Notes: generated by a model from the sequence alone, not told the origin. Shown: positions 24,002 to 34,847, numbered from the stretch's first letter. The stretch is DNA of 64,000 bases from Rotaria sp. Silwood1 (GCA_905250075.1 CAJNOP010000009.1:4545310-4609309), one strand, 5' to 3'. Numbers and translations are program-made.

Positions 24002-24382
24002 TCAACTATATGAAGTCTTTTTAACAATATGCACTGGTCGAGTTGGAGAATTTTGGCGTAGAATCTAAGAAAAGAAAAATTTGTTGTGTTTTTTTTTTTT
24101 TTAAATATTATAATAATAATTATTCTTACTGTTGGTGATAAACGCATTGGATTTATTTCACGAATTTGAGGATTCGATGATATTTGAGCTGAAACATTCA
24201 AATGATGATCATATTGATATGGCCAAAATGGACGAGATACATACTAGAATAAAAATAATATTTATTCGAAGAATATATCAGAATATTTTTACTGGTCGTT
24301 CTCGATGGGTTTTTCTTGATGATCGACTAACACATAACGATAAATGGTTTGTTGCATTACCCATTATTAATGAACGAATCAT
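24002..24382 (-). CDS. Small conserved-looking protein, possibly N-myristoylated
   Basis: Three exons on the minus strand: 24364 (or 24382)-24293, 24243-24130 and 24064-24002, all in phase 0 with GT..AG introns of 49 and 65 bp. Starting at the ATG at 24364 gives 82 residues beginning MGNATNHLSLC, a good N-myristoylation start followed by a Cys that could be palmitoylated. An in-frame ATG six codons earlier (24382) would bury that signal; the internal ATG has G at +4, which favours it slightly. The rest is polar with RPFWPYQYDHH and a basic C-terminus (PVHIVKKTSYS). I do not recognise the family. An acceptor (TTTTTTCTTCAG) ends at 24408, just upstream of the first in-frame ATG. Confidence 0.6.
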
Positions 24383-24510
24383 TCTCTCGTTCTCATAATA
24401 CTGTTATCTGAAGAAAAAAGAATATCACCAAATTGTACGGAAAAAAAAAAAGAAAAAAAAAAAAAAAAAGTTGTCATAAAACATAGATTTCGTAAAAAGT
24501 TCTTTCAAAG

Positions 24511-25224
24511 TCAATTCATTTGCCACTAAAAAGAAAAGAAAAACAAAGATTAAATAAAATTACAAAAAAAGAAAACTTATAATATTTATTTACTCGAAGA
24601 CCACCACTATTATCAGTTTGTTTAGGTAATTTTGCTTGTTGTTGTTCGATACGTTCAAGTTCATTTTGACGCTGTTTCAATCGACGTAATTCATCTTCAT
24701 CAACACCACGTCTTTCATTTTGCTGTATACGACGGCTAGCAGCTTCAGCTGCTGTTTGTCGACGAGAATCCTAGAACAAAAAAAAAAATAAATTTCATAT
24801 AAGACGATTGGATTGTTTGTTTCTTTTTTCTTTTGTAATTCAATAGAATTGAAAAAGAAAAAAAAAGTACTTAGTTAATCACTCAATTTGTTCATATTAA
24901 TTATTTATTAAATAATAATTTCTATTATCTTCGATTAGATTTTGATTTTTTTTCTAGAGTCAATCTTACTCATGTTTATTTGTCAACAATCATAAAACAA
25001 TGAACTTTAGTTATTGAATTGAAATATGAAAATAATTATTTATTACGATGATCTATTTATTTTTCAAATATTAATCAACGTCATGAAAGAAAGAAAAAAA
25101 GTATCATCAGAAGAAAAAACGAGTTAAGTAAAACTAAAAATACCACATCAGGTGTAATCACAGCATTTGAATCAGAATTTCGTTCACTCTTTGAACCACG
25201 AAAACAATCGAGAAGTAAACCCAT
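24511..25224 (-). CDS. SVIP: SVIP-like small VCP/p97-interacting protein
   Basis: Three minus-strand exons (25224-25144, 24770-24594, 24525-24511), all phase 0, encode 90 residues. The start MGLLLDCF has Gly 2 for myristoylation and Cys 7 for palmitoylation, as in vertebrate SVIP (77 residues, also MG... with Cys). Residues 31-41 (RQTAAEAASRR) fit the VCP-interacting motif R-x5-AA-x2-R exactly. A charged helix follows, and the C-terminus GGLRWQMN parallels the GGLRW ending of SVIP, with the Trp supplied by the tiny last exon of 15 bases. SVIP sits on ER and lysosomal membranes and inhibits or recruits p97 in ER-associated degradation. The symbol is given by homology to the vertebrate protein. 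Confidence 0.75.
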
Positions 25225-25833
25225 TAGACCAATTTATTATGAATTTGTATAGAGAAAGCCGCCAATTCTTTTTCGTATTGATTGTTATGTTTTACCAATC
25301 TATCTATTTAGACACATGACTCTTTTTCCTGTGTCAATGATTTTTCATATGAATCATTTTTTAATAACGTAAACCTATCATGATAAATATCTGTTTTTTA
25401 TTATAGATGTACGACATCTATAAAAGACTTAGTAAAAAAAATGCAAGAAAAACAATACAAGTTGTTTTTGTTATTATAGCTAGAGAAGTTTTCTTTTCTT
25501 TAAATGCGCATACCTGAATCGTTCTTACACACAAGAGTGATAGCATAGGTCAATAAAGGTGCTCCGAAAGCAAAATCAGAATAAACATAATTGCATTTCT
25601 TTGAAAGTATATAATTTCACGAATTCATCGAAAAAAAAACATTCTATTTATAGTTCTTTCAACTATAAAACAACAAAACACAATGAAATTGCGTGGCAAG
25701 AAATCAAAACTGCTACTGTACAAAGGATAAAGAAAGTTTATCGTATTCGTTACTTTGTCAATAAACATTATCCTATACATCCAGACAAACGAACAGAATA
25801 AAAGACACTTTTTAAAATACAGAATCATAAAAT
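25225..25833. other. divergent intergenic region
   Basis: Lies between the minus-strand SVIP-like gene and the plus-strand ankyrin-ART gene, so it should hold both promoters. An acceptor-like AATACAG ends at 25822, 11 bases before the ankyrin-ART ATG. The frame at 25559-25801 lacks an ATG start and shows no domain. Confidence 0.4.
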
Positions 25834-26859
25834 ATGTCAGCAACGAATAGTAGTGAGTTATTTTGTGCATGTCGTGATGGTGATATAGCTATTGTTGAAC
25901 GTTTACTTCCTCTTACCCCTCCTGATGTTTTAAATAGACTAGAACCAAATGGAAGTTCTTGTCTGCATGTTGCTTGTGCTAATGGTCATTTAGAAATTGT
26001 TCGTCTTCTATTGGAATATGGATCATCTCGTCGAACAAGAGATAGTAATGGTCATGTTCCTTTAGATCTAGTAAAAAAAAAAGAAATTGCTAAATTGTTT
26101 CCTCGTTCAGAAGAAGCAGCAGCACAACGTTATGGTATAAATCCCATGAATCAAGTTGAATGGTTATTAGATCAAGATTATGCTGAATCACTTGCACGTG
26201 CTATTGCATGGGGATGTATTAAAGATCGTGGTATTAAAAAAACAGTGAAAAAAATTGAAAAAGCTGGTGTATTAGACTATGATGAATCGAAAGAAAGTAA
26301 ATTAGTTAAATTTTATTTAAATCAAGCAGTAGAAAAAAATGATCCAAAATTTTTTTTGAAAATTTATACTATTGAGGCACGATTCTTCAGCGACTTTAAT
26401 CTATATATGGCAGAAGGTAGTAGAAAACAAGTATACGAAAAATTATGTGGTAAATGGAGTGGTTATTATACTGGTGTCATTATGAAAAATCCTGCACTTC
26501 AATGTTATTATTATTCTGGAATAACCTATCGTGGTATGCAAATAACTTTAAAAGATCTTGAAAAATACAAAGTTGGTGTTGCCTTAACAAATAAAACATT
26601 TCAATCAACATCAAAATTAAGAAAAGTTGCTGAACATTTTGCACATCGGGAAAAACCAAGACTAGAGAGTGTCCGTATTATTATTGTTTATTTGATTGTT
26701 GATCAAAAGTCAGGACTTGATATTTCATCGATATCAGAATATCCAGATGAAGAAGAAGTTCTTATGGTTCCAGGTACTTGTTTCAAAGTGGTTCATGTCG
26801 ATAAAAGTGGATCAGTATGTGAAGCTCAGCTTCGACAATTAGTAGTTACTGATGAATAG
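25834..26859 (+). CDS. Ankyrin repeat - NAD:arginine ADP-ribosyltransferase
   Basis: Single exon, 341 residues. The N-terminal 80 residues hold two to three ankyrin repeats (ELFCACRDGDIAIVERLLP; SCLHVACANGHLEIVRLLLE; GHVPLDL). The C-terminal half is an ART domain with the R-S-ExE signature: YRGM (Arg 233), FQSTS (Ser 258) and EEEVLM (Glu 306, Glu 308), followed by the usual final strand FKVVHV. All catalytic residues are present, so mono-ADP-ribosylation, likely of arginine, is expected. There is no signal peptide; the ankyrin repeats probably select a protein partner inside the cell. It shares the ART family with the ART-TPR gene 10 kb away but not its architecture, so they are not a simple tandem duplication. 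Confidence 0.88.
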   Translation: MSATNSSELFCACRDGDIAIVERLLPLTPPDVLNRLEPNGSSCLHVACANGHLEIVRLLLEYGSSRRTRDSNGHVPLDLVKKKEIAKLFPRSEEAAAQRYGINPMNQVEWLLDQDYAESLARAIAWGCIKDRGIKKTVKKIEKAGVLDYDESKESKLVKFYLNQAVEKNDPKFFLKIYTIEARFFSDFNLYMAEGSRKQVYEKLCGKWSGYYTGVIMKNPALQCYYYSGITYRGMQITLKDLEKYKVGVALTNKTFQSTSKLRKVAEHFAHREKPRLESVRIIIVYLIVDQKSGLDISSISEYPDEEEVLMVPGTCFKVVHVDKSGSVCEAQLRQLVVTDE

Positions 26860-27219
26860 TTTTTACATATTTTCATCGTCGAAATATATAATTTATTTTA
26901 CCATTGAGATTTAAATAACTAAATTAATTTCTAAAAGATAATATTCTTTTTTTTTTGCTTTGGAAAACTAAGCTTCAAATGAAACTAAAATTTATATATA
27001 ATATACTTTGTTCACTATTTAATTGCTTTTTTTTCTCTAATAAACAGAAATTTATATATGGAGTTCGATGACATTATTTGTCATGAATATTAATCGTTTA
27101 GATTTTAATTTATTTAGAGCAAAAAAACTCAAAATTACATCGAACATAATAAATTTCTTCTAAGGGTTTTTAATAATAATAAAAAAAAAAAGATGAAAAA
27201 ATCAAAACAATAGATGTAT
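26860..27219. other. convergent intergenic region
   Basis: An AT-rich 360-bp stretch between the converging ankyrin-ART and S9 peptidase genes, expected to hold both 3' ends. AATAAA-type signals are frequent because of base composition, so I do not pick one. Confidence 0.4.
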
Positions 27220-29723
27220 TCATTTTGTGTAACGATGTATCCAATCAAGAACTTCTTGATACCAAATAAGTGAATTGAATGGATTGAGTGTCCAATGATT
27301 TTCATTTGGTAAATAAAGCATTCGACTTTGAATACCAAGTCGTTGTAAAGCTGTAAATGCACCAATTCCTTGTGTATCAGGTACACGATAATCATGACCA
27401 CCATGAATAATTAACATTGGTTGAGTCCAATTTACAACATGATTAACTGGATTAAATTGTTCAAATGCATCAGGATTTCCATAGGGAGTAAAACCACCAG
27501 CATCATGTTCACTAAACCATAATTCTTCAGTTGAATAAGCCATTCCTCTCATATCAAATAAACCATCATGACAAACAAGAGTTTTGAAACGTTGACTCAT
27601 TTCTGGATGTCCAGCAATCCAATTTATCATAAATCCACCATAACTAGCACCTAATGCAGCAGCTTGATTTCCGTCAATATAAGCATACTTATTTAAAGCT
27701 GCTGTAAGTCCCAATTGTAAATCTTCATAAGGTAATGTACCATAATGACCTGTAATACTATCGGTAAATTTTTGACCATATGAGTCAGATCCATGAAAAT
27801 TAATAGCAATAACAGCATAACCTTGGGATGAGAATGATTGAAAATTCCAACGATAACTCCATGCATCATACCAACTACTTTGAGGACCACCATGTATAAG
27901 AAAAGCGAGTGGAGCTTTTTGTGCTGTACCATTCGGTGGTTGTACATGCCAACCTTGTACTGTTTCATTTTGTGAACCTGCAAAATTAAATGTTTCAACT
28001 ACTGTACTCATTCGTACTTTAGCCAACAGATTATTATTATGATCAGTAACAGGTTGCATTGATGTTTCTGATGTATATAAATAGATGTTAGCTGGTTGAG
28101 TAATACTTTCATAAGTAAACACAAATGTTTCATTGTTTGTTGGATGAATATTAACATCATGGGATGAACCAGTATTAGTAAGACGGATGGGAATCGACAT
28201 AGGAGATAAGATATTGGATAATTTATAAATGACATTACGTGCTTCTTCACCTATTTCAAAAAACAATGATTGACCATCAAATGACCATGTAACTGCTTGA
28301 ATACTACGATCCCACTTATCAAGTAGAGTTATTTTCTCATTAGAACCTACAAAAAAATATATAAAAAGAAAAATTTTAAATGAACTTGATTAGAAAAGAG
28401 TAAACTAACCATTGTACCATTGGACTTTGAATTGATCTGATTCATAACCAGGAATTGATTGTGATCGGTAGACTAAAATTTGATCATCAATTGGTGAATA
28501 TGATGGATCAGTATCAGCTGCTGTATTATCACATGTAATACATACTGGTTGTGAATTATTTGTTTTTAAATCAACAGTAAATATATCTAAATTAGTTGAC
28601 CAAGCAACTTCACTTGTTTCATCATGTTGTCTTGTAAAAGCAAATTTATTTCCACTTGCACTAAATGACCATTGACTTTTAGCATCTCCAAATGGTCTTG
28701 TTGGTGAATCACTATCCATACCAAAGAGAACATCAACAGGTGTAGATGTAAAATTAAATATTCCTTTGGCATCTCGTTGAATTGAAACAATAAATGGATG
28801 ATAACGTCTACCAAGCATATATTCATCCCAATGACGAATAAATAATTTATCAAATTTATATACTAAACTACCACTAGCTTTTTCCATAGCTTGACGATCA
28901 GCTGTTTCTTGAATTGTTAAATTAGCATAAACTTGACAACTAAATGCAAGACGTGTTGCTTGACGATTTACTAATAGATTATCAATATCTAATGGATAAT
29001 TAGTAATTTGAATTGGATCAAGAAAATTTCCCATAGCTGACACATCATCAGGTAAATTAATTTGAAATAATTGATTAAGACCAGATGCTGCTCGATTAGA
29101 TAGAAAAAGAACTGTTTTGTTATCTATCCAATAGAACTATAATACAAGAAAGAAAAAATATATATGTGATTATATTTCATCTGATGAATAAACTATTAAA
29201 TAATCTTACTTGTTGATCATTAATACCCCAGATAGGTCGCGTCAATTGAACTGTTTTATTTGTTTCTAAATCAATCCAATGAAGAGTTGTTGAAGATCCA
29301 TTTAAATCAGGCATATGATATTGTTTTCTAAGATAAATGACCGTCTTTCCATGCATAGGATGGAAGCGAGGAGATGAAAGACGATCCAAGCGAAGATTAT
29401 CTGTTTGATTAAAATCATGTACTGTTGTCAATTGCTTATAATATTCACTATTTGATAAATAATCACTGCTGTTCCAAGCAGGAGGTCCTGGTGGTCCTGG
29501 AGGACTAGGACAATTTGCTTTACGTAGAATAAGAATCAAAGCAGGTATTAATATTACCAGAACGCCCAACAAGAAGGCGATAGTGAACCAAAAATACTAA
29601 ATCAAAATAGAAACAGTTAAGAACTAAAGATAATCAAGAATATCAAACCTTTCTGGCTCTTGACTTTGATGGATAGCCTTTGTCCTTGCTATTTATTAGT
29701 AAATCAGTGCCTGAACTTAACAT
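27220..29723 (-). CDS. Type II membrane S9 family serine peptidase (prolyl oligopeptidase/DPP-like)
   Basis: Four minus-strand exons (29723-29649, 29596-29210, 29136-28410, 28346-27220) with phases that fit give 771 residues. The first 29 residues are cytosolic and basic, then one membrane segment (about 30-53, FTIAFLLGVLVILIPALILI), then a short collagen-like stretch (PPGPPGPPAW), a beta-propeller-like region with several N-glycosylation sequons, and an alpha/beta hydrolase domain. Catalytic residues: Ser 631 in GASYGG, Asp 715 in HGGHDYRVP and His 747 in NENHW. The HGGP oxyanion motif is present (about 548-551). By fold it resembles S9C enzymes (acylaminoacyl peptidase and fungal DPP V) more than DPP4. 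It should trim peptides outside the cell or in a secretory compartment. Confidence 0.87.
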
Positions 29724-30385
29724 AGTGTTGACGATGATCGATGTAAGTATGAAAAGTAACACCAAAAAAGACTATACCTCTGTCTATATATTGTTATACT
29801 TTTAAATGATAAGAACGACAAACAAAATGATTCAGTGAAAGATAGTAACACAAAAAAAACGGTGGACTTTAGACAGGCCAAAAAGAAAGCAAGCATGTTG
29901 AATAGTTCACACCTCGAAATTCAAGTAAACTTTAATCGTCAATGTCAAATAGATATCCAAAGAAAATTAAGCTCACTTGTACTTTGGATGTATCACAATA
30001 CAATGTTAATATTCTCGTATATAATTAAATCATTGATCTTTTCTATGATGTTGGTAAGAAGAAAAAAGAAAATATTTGTATCTTGAACAACGATGATCTA
30101 ATATATGTGAGAGACATTCTAAAAGCTTATTATCCGAAAACAATAAATTGTAAGAGAGATATAAGTATCAGTAGAGCAACATAATGACTTGTTTTTAGAC
30201 CTTAATATCAAATAGTTTAAAACTTAAGTTTCTCGCTCTATATATGCTAATGAGCATTCTATATTTTAAATTTGTTAGTTTAAGAATGAGATATGTTCGC
30301 GTTGCAATATTATTTCAATGAGAGAAAAAAGTCATGAGTCAAGCTAATCTCTGAATAATACGTCTAGTTTTAGCTATAATTTCAG

Positions 30386-31070
30386 CACCAAATACTTAAC
30401 CATGAATCACTTCAACTTGGTTTATTGATCAATGGATTTAAGAATAATATATCGCATTTGTCAACATTTAATATATTGCGTATATCTGTCATTATTGGAA
30501 AACATTTTGATAATCAAACTAATGTATTCTATTCTCCAATCATCGTATTTTTTTTTCGTGTTACGATAACTGGTCGAAATTCGTAAGTTAACCGCACTGG
30601 GTATACATAAATTATGAACACACTGGACCAATCTATACTAATTTCATAGACTGTTCTGACTTCATTCAGGATTTTGATTATTCAGTATAGACAGTGTTAC
30701 AAAATTATTCATTCATGAAAAGATCAAATCAATAGAAATAATTGCAGTATCATCTAACAAAACAGATGTAACCTATGAAAACTGTCTTTTTCGGTATGAA
30801 ATTGATATTTTCATCATGAATGAAATCACATTATTAAAAAAATACTCAAAAATTGGTTTATATAGAATAAACCATCGATTTTGTCAAAACAAAAATGATA
30901 CCGGTCATAGACTAGTGTGTTATTTATTAGAAAACAGAAAAACTAATTTATTTAATCTATCACCATGTGAGGTTTAGTCTTCGAAATGCAATGAAACTTG
31001 TGAAACCGTGATCTTTGACAAGAGAATACCAGAAAAAAAGTTTTCATGTTTGTTAATATTAATACAGCTT
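30386..31070 (+). pseudogene. Decayed gene remnant, unrecognised
   Basis: After an acceptor (ATAATTTCAG) a coherent frame runs 30386-30586 (66 codons, hydrophobic and mixed). It continues in a second frame at 30592-30690 (WVYINYEHTGPIYTNFIDC) and in a third at 30678-30977 (99 codons, ending NLFNLSPCEV, then TAG), followed by a Cys-rich stretch. The segments follow one another with little overlap and all have coding-like residue use. The simplest reading is one exon broken by two frameshifts and a stop. There is no domain I can name. Confidence 0.4.
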
Positions 31071-31526
31071 AATTAGTTCTACTAAGAGATCCTGTGATAA
31101 CTTACTTTTCATCAAAGTCAAAGTTTCATAAAAAATCTTCTCAAGGTCTACTTACTTTCTTATAGTTATATGTTTGAGTTTAACAGAATGTTGATTTCGA
31201 CATTCGGACTAACTAGAACAAAATGAGAATTGATTTCATTTGGAAACTTCACATTGATCTTTGAGTGATCTTCAAATGAAGCAACTTTTCATCAATTTTT
31301 TTCAGTTCATTTTGTACCTCCTGTTGTTGTTTTATTTAATTATTTCATCTACTTTTCATCCTCTTAGTTTGTGTACCAATATTGGGCAGAATATTTTTAT
31401 TTTTTTTTATTTCATATCATTAAACAAATAATAATTCGAATTTTTCAACTATCTTATTTGTTTTAATTGTCTACATCAGGAAATTTAAAAAAAATTTCGA
31501 TAGGAAGAAAAATTATTTATAAAAAA

Positions 31527-31765
31527 TTAATCTTGTTCAGCTTTAGATTTATCGAATATCGTTAATAAAACATCTTCATTTTGTATACTTTTAACGATAT
31601 TCGTTGACGAGACGTCAATTTCAATAGCTTTATACGATAATATAATATTACTTTTTCTGATTTGCGTATCTCTAATATCGTATACTGACATCATTAATAA
31701 TCAACTAACTTGTCCGGATCTTGATGAGTTTTCTTACTAATAATCTCCAACGAAACACCCGAATT
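31527..31765 (-). pseudogene. Small coding-like frames, probably a gene end
   Basis: A 55-codon frame from the ATG at 31694 to the TAA at 31527 has natural-looking composition (VYDIRDTQIRK, AIEIDVSSTNIV). Directly upstream another frame (SGVSLEIISKKTHQDPDKLV) ends in TAA overlapping that ATG. Either the two are one exon split by a frameshift or the short frame is a real small gene. Too little is left to identify it. Confidence 0.3.
31553..31684. repeat. Two neighbouring hairpins
   Basis: CGAATATCGTTAA (31553-31565) pairs perfectly with TTAACGATATTCG (31591-31603), a 13-bp stem with a 25-base loop. Close by, TATACGATA (31631-31639) pairs with TATCGTATA (31676-31684). Both lie inside the short minus-strand frame, so they may be chance structures in a coding remnant. 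Confidence 0.45.
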
Positions 31766-33489
31766 CTGATTATTTCAAGAGAATAGAAAATGATATAGCC
31801 CTGTTTTTTTAACTATTTAATACATTAATTGCTCGATTATTACAACATTGGCTTCAGTACTCTCATGAATAATCCAAAGCCTACAAGTGAAAATCATAAG
31901 TGAATATGGTATGGCAACGCTAATAACCAATCCACTATTGGCATACATTTAAACTTGATGACTTTGATTAAATCCCACTTTTACCTCTTTTTTTCTATTT
32001 GAAACGGTAAGAATAAATCTGAAACGAAGAGGAATGTTACAATCGGTGAAAAAAAATTTATTAATGTAAAAGTAATCGAAGTGCTGAAAGTCTCGTAAAA
32101 TATTTATTCCGGCTTTAGACTGAATTGTGTTGTTGACTATCAGATACACAATATGAACACAAGATCAGATTTTAGTATCGAGTGGTTGATTACATAAATA
32201 GTTGTGCTTAGCTAAGTAACATTCGTTTCAATCATGTTACCTAAATAAAGTGTAAAGAGTCTATAGGAAGGCAATATAATCTGTTGACTTTCAATCAATT
32301 GATAAATTAGTATACTGTGTCTCTTGTTGACTCTCCAGATGTTATCAATAAGAACTCGTCAACATTAGCGATTCATTATTAAAGTTTTGTTCATTTTCTC
32401 GCCATTTTAAAATAGCTTATAAATCCCAGTTTCTGCGGCTCCCTTTTCAAAGCGATATGATTATGACATTTTGCGCTAAATAATTACATGCTTGCTTCTG
32501 GCACAAAAGGCACTTCAATTCCTCAAGACTTTAATTGAAACGACTGTTAGATGTGAGCTATACTTCGCATTCAAACAGTGTGCTATGAGACGAGAATCTT
32601 TGTCTTAACGTTGTATCTGTGTGTTAAGACGAGAAATTTTGTACACTCAACTAGATATTTAATGATTCGTTCAGATAATAATTTTCTTCATCTGTACGTT
32701 GGATGTTGGACTCAGATAATCTGCATTTTTATTTTCATCCACCATTAAGCTTTCAGATCATTCAAGCCAATTCACTCCAAATCACTAACTTTATGGATGT
32801 ATTCAATAGCTAGAGTATCTGACTCTTTGTTCCAGCGATCAAGTCCGATACCTATAGATTTAAGAATTTTTAGTAAATTCAGTTTATCGAGTTGAAGACT
32901 TCAACTCACAATACATAGATATACTGAATAATTGGGATAATGTCACAATTACTCTACCGAATATTATGATATTTCTTGGAAAAAAACAAACAATCGAAAT
33001 GGAAGCAAATAATATCTTGAAAATTACACATTCCATCACTGAACTACAAACAATCAACAAATGTCACTTTTACATTGTTGAGTTCTATTCTATTTTTATA
33101 CTCATTATATTGTTTGTCCTTCTCTCATCATCTATACAAATGTGTTCTTGATAATATGGTCATTGTTAATAGAAAATATTTAATTTAAACTGTCTCTCAA
33201 CAAATAAAAAGACCTAAGATTAATGTTTCAGGTGATTTCTACTTCATTTATGTAATTGCTGTGCTTTCTACAATAAACGATATCAACTGTATTGTTAGAA
33301 GTTATCAAAATTAGTAGTTCTTTCAATGACGATGACGTAGATGTGACTCATAGCATCATATTATTTTTAATTATAAGAGTGCATTCAAACAAATGTGTCA
33401 TAAAAACAGTAAACATTTTACATAACACGTGCGAAACAAACTGATGCAATAGAGTCCTTGATAATAGAATATGATGAAAGAGAACAAAG

Positions 33490-33503
33490 ACGTCATTATA
33501 AAG
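33490..33503 (+). promoter_or_regulatory. TATA box with adjacent CRE-like site
   Basis: TATAAAG (33497-33503) sits about 100 bases upstream of the monooxygenase ATG. Directly before it is GACGTCA, the core of a CREB/ATF site. The arrangement is suggestive of a core promoter; binding is not shown. Confidence 0.35.
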
Positions 33504-33605
33504 CCGTAGATACTTGCGTAGTTAACATTAAAAAGTATACAATCGATTTAGTTGTTCTAACTTTGTCTTTGTAACAACATATTTTTATAGTTTTCTTGAA
33601 AAAAA

Positions 33606-34847
33606 ATGAATACAACCGATCAACAACACTTTTTGGCCGGTAAACGTATCATCATTGCAGGTGGTGGGATCGGTGGATTAACTTTTTGCATTGCCCTACA
33701 ACATTTTCTTGATAATGCAACAAAAAAAATCGAACCACCACCAACTATTATTGTTTATGAACGTGATACATCAGTTGATGCTGTTGGACGAGAAGGCTAT
33801 TCACTTTCAATTCGTGGAGATGCACTTAGTGGAGGAATGCAAACACTTCAAAAACTTGGTATTCTTGATGAAATGATCATGGAAAGTAATCCCGGTACAT
33901 ACTTTACACTTTTCAACACTGATTTTTCTTCATTAATGCAAATTAGATCACCACCTGTTGAAGGTTTATCTCAATCGAGTATGCGTATTGCACGTTCCAA
34001 ATTGCGTGAAATTCTTATTAAAAACGTACCTTCGTCAATTATCATTAATTGGAATTGTGCTATTAAATCTGCCCATGAGCTTGACGATGGGCAAATCTTA
34101 ATTGATTTAGCTGATGGCACTCAAGAACAATGTCATTTATTAATAGCTGCTGATGGTTCGAACAGTATTATTCGAAAAGCACTTCGACCCGAACATGTAC
34201 TAAATTTTGCTGGTGCTGTTATCATTGCAGCACGTACTCGAGCTTTAGATAAATTACCATCTCCTATAGACAAAACATGGGGAGGTGTGCTCGGTGGTAA
34301 TGGACATTTTCTTTTTGTTGCGCCTTCAGATCGAACAAGTGCTCTTTGGAGCGTCAGTTATTTGTCTGATACACCTCGTGAATCAAAAGCTGCTGGAACA
34401 ATAACTGATGATGAAATTGATGAAATTTTAACTGAAGCTAAAGAACGCACAAAAGTCTATGGTGAACCAATGCCTACATTATTCAAAGAGACATTACGTA
34501 GCAGTGTGGCTGTTTTCAATGCCAAAGATATGATACCTTTTCGAAATCACGGTTCGGTCATTTTCATTGGTGATGCACAACACGCCATGAGTCCATTTGC
34601 TGGTAATGGAGCGAATATGGCTATTATGGATGGTTATCAACTTGCAGATCAATTAGTCCATGCCAAAGACTTAAATACAGCAATAAAATCTTATGATGAT
34701 TTAAGTATTCCAAGATCAACACGTGCTATCAATATGAGTCATCGAAATATTACAATGGGTCATTCGCAAGGCTTCTGGAAATATATTTGGGTAACAGTAC
34801 TCAAACTTATGACATGGTACTTCAGTCTTAATTATCAACACGATTAA
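33606..34847 (+). CDS. FAD-dependent monooxygenase (PHBH/TetX-like)
   Basis: Intronless, 413 residues, typical of group A flavoprotein hydroxylases. The N-terminal dinucleotide motif GGGIGG is at 19-24, followed by an acidic strand end (VYERD). A DG motif (IAADGSNSIIRKAL) sits mid-protein, and the second FAD motif GDAQHAMSPFAGNGAN starts at 322. The family takes electrons from NAD(P)H to insert one oxygen atom into aromatic or polyketide-like substrates; the substrate cannot be read here. A hydrophobic C-terminal helix (FWKYIWVTVLKLMTWYF) could touch a membrane. The lack of introns and bacterial/fungal-like sequence suggest horizontal acquisition, which is inference. Confidence 0.88.
   Translation: MNTTDQQHFLAGKRIIIAGGGIGGLTFCIALQHFLDNATKKIEPPPTIIVYERDTSVDAVGREGYSLSIRGDALSGGMQTLQKLGILDEMIMESNPGTYFTLFNTDFSSLMQIRSPPVEGLSQSSMRIARSKLREILIKNVPSSIIINWNCAIKSAHELDDGQILIDLADGTQEQCHLLIAADGSNSIIRKALRPEHVLNFAGAVIIAARTRALDKLPSPIDKTWGGVLGGNGHFLFVAPSDRTSALWSVSYLSDTPRESKAAGTITDDEIDEILTEAKERTKVYGEPMPTLFKETLRSSVAVFNAKDMIPFRNHGSVIFIGDAQHAMSPFAGNGANMAIMDGYQLADQLVHAKDLNTAIKSYDDLSIPRSTRAINMSHRNITMGHSQGFWKYIWVTVLKLMTWYFSLNYQHD

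Larger units (their letters stand above)
29724..33605. other. gene-poor region of about 3.9 kb
   Basis: No intact gene found. It contains the broken frames at 30386-31070 (plus) and 31527-31765 (minus), two hairpins at 31553-31684 and, at its right end, a TATA-like element for the next gene. The frames at 29835-30086 and 32966-33151 show no domain and I do not call them. Confidence 0.4.
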
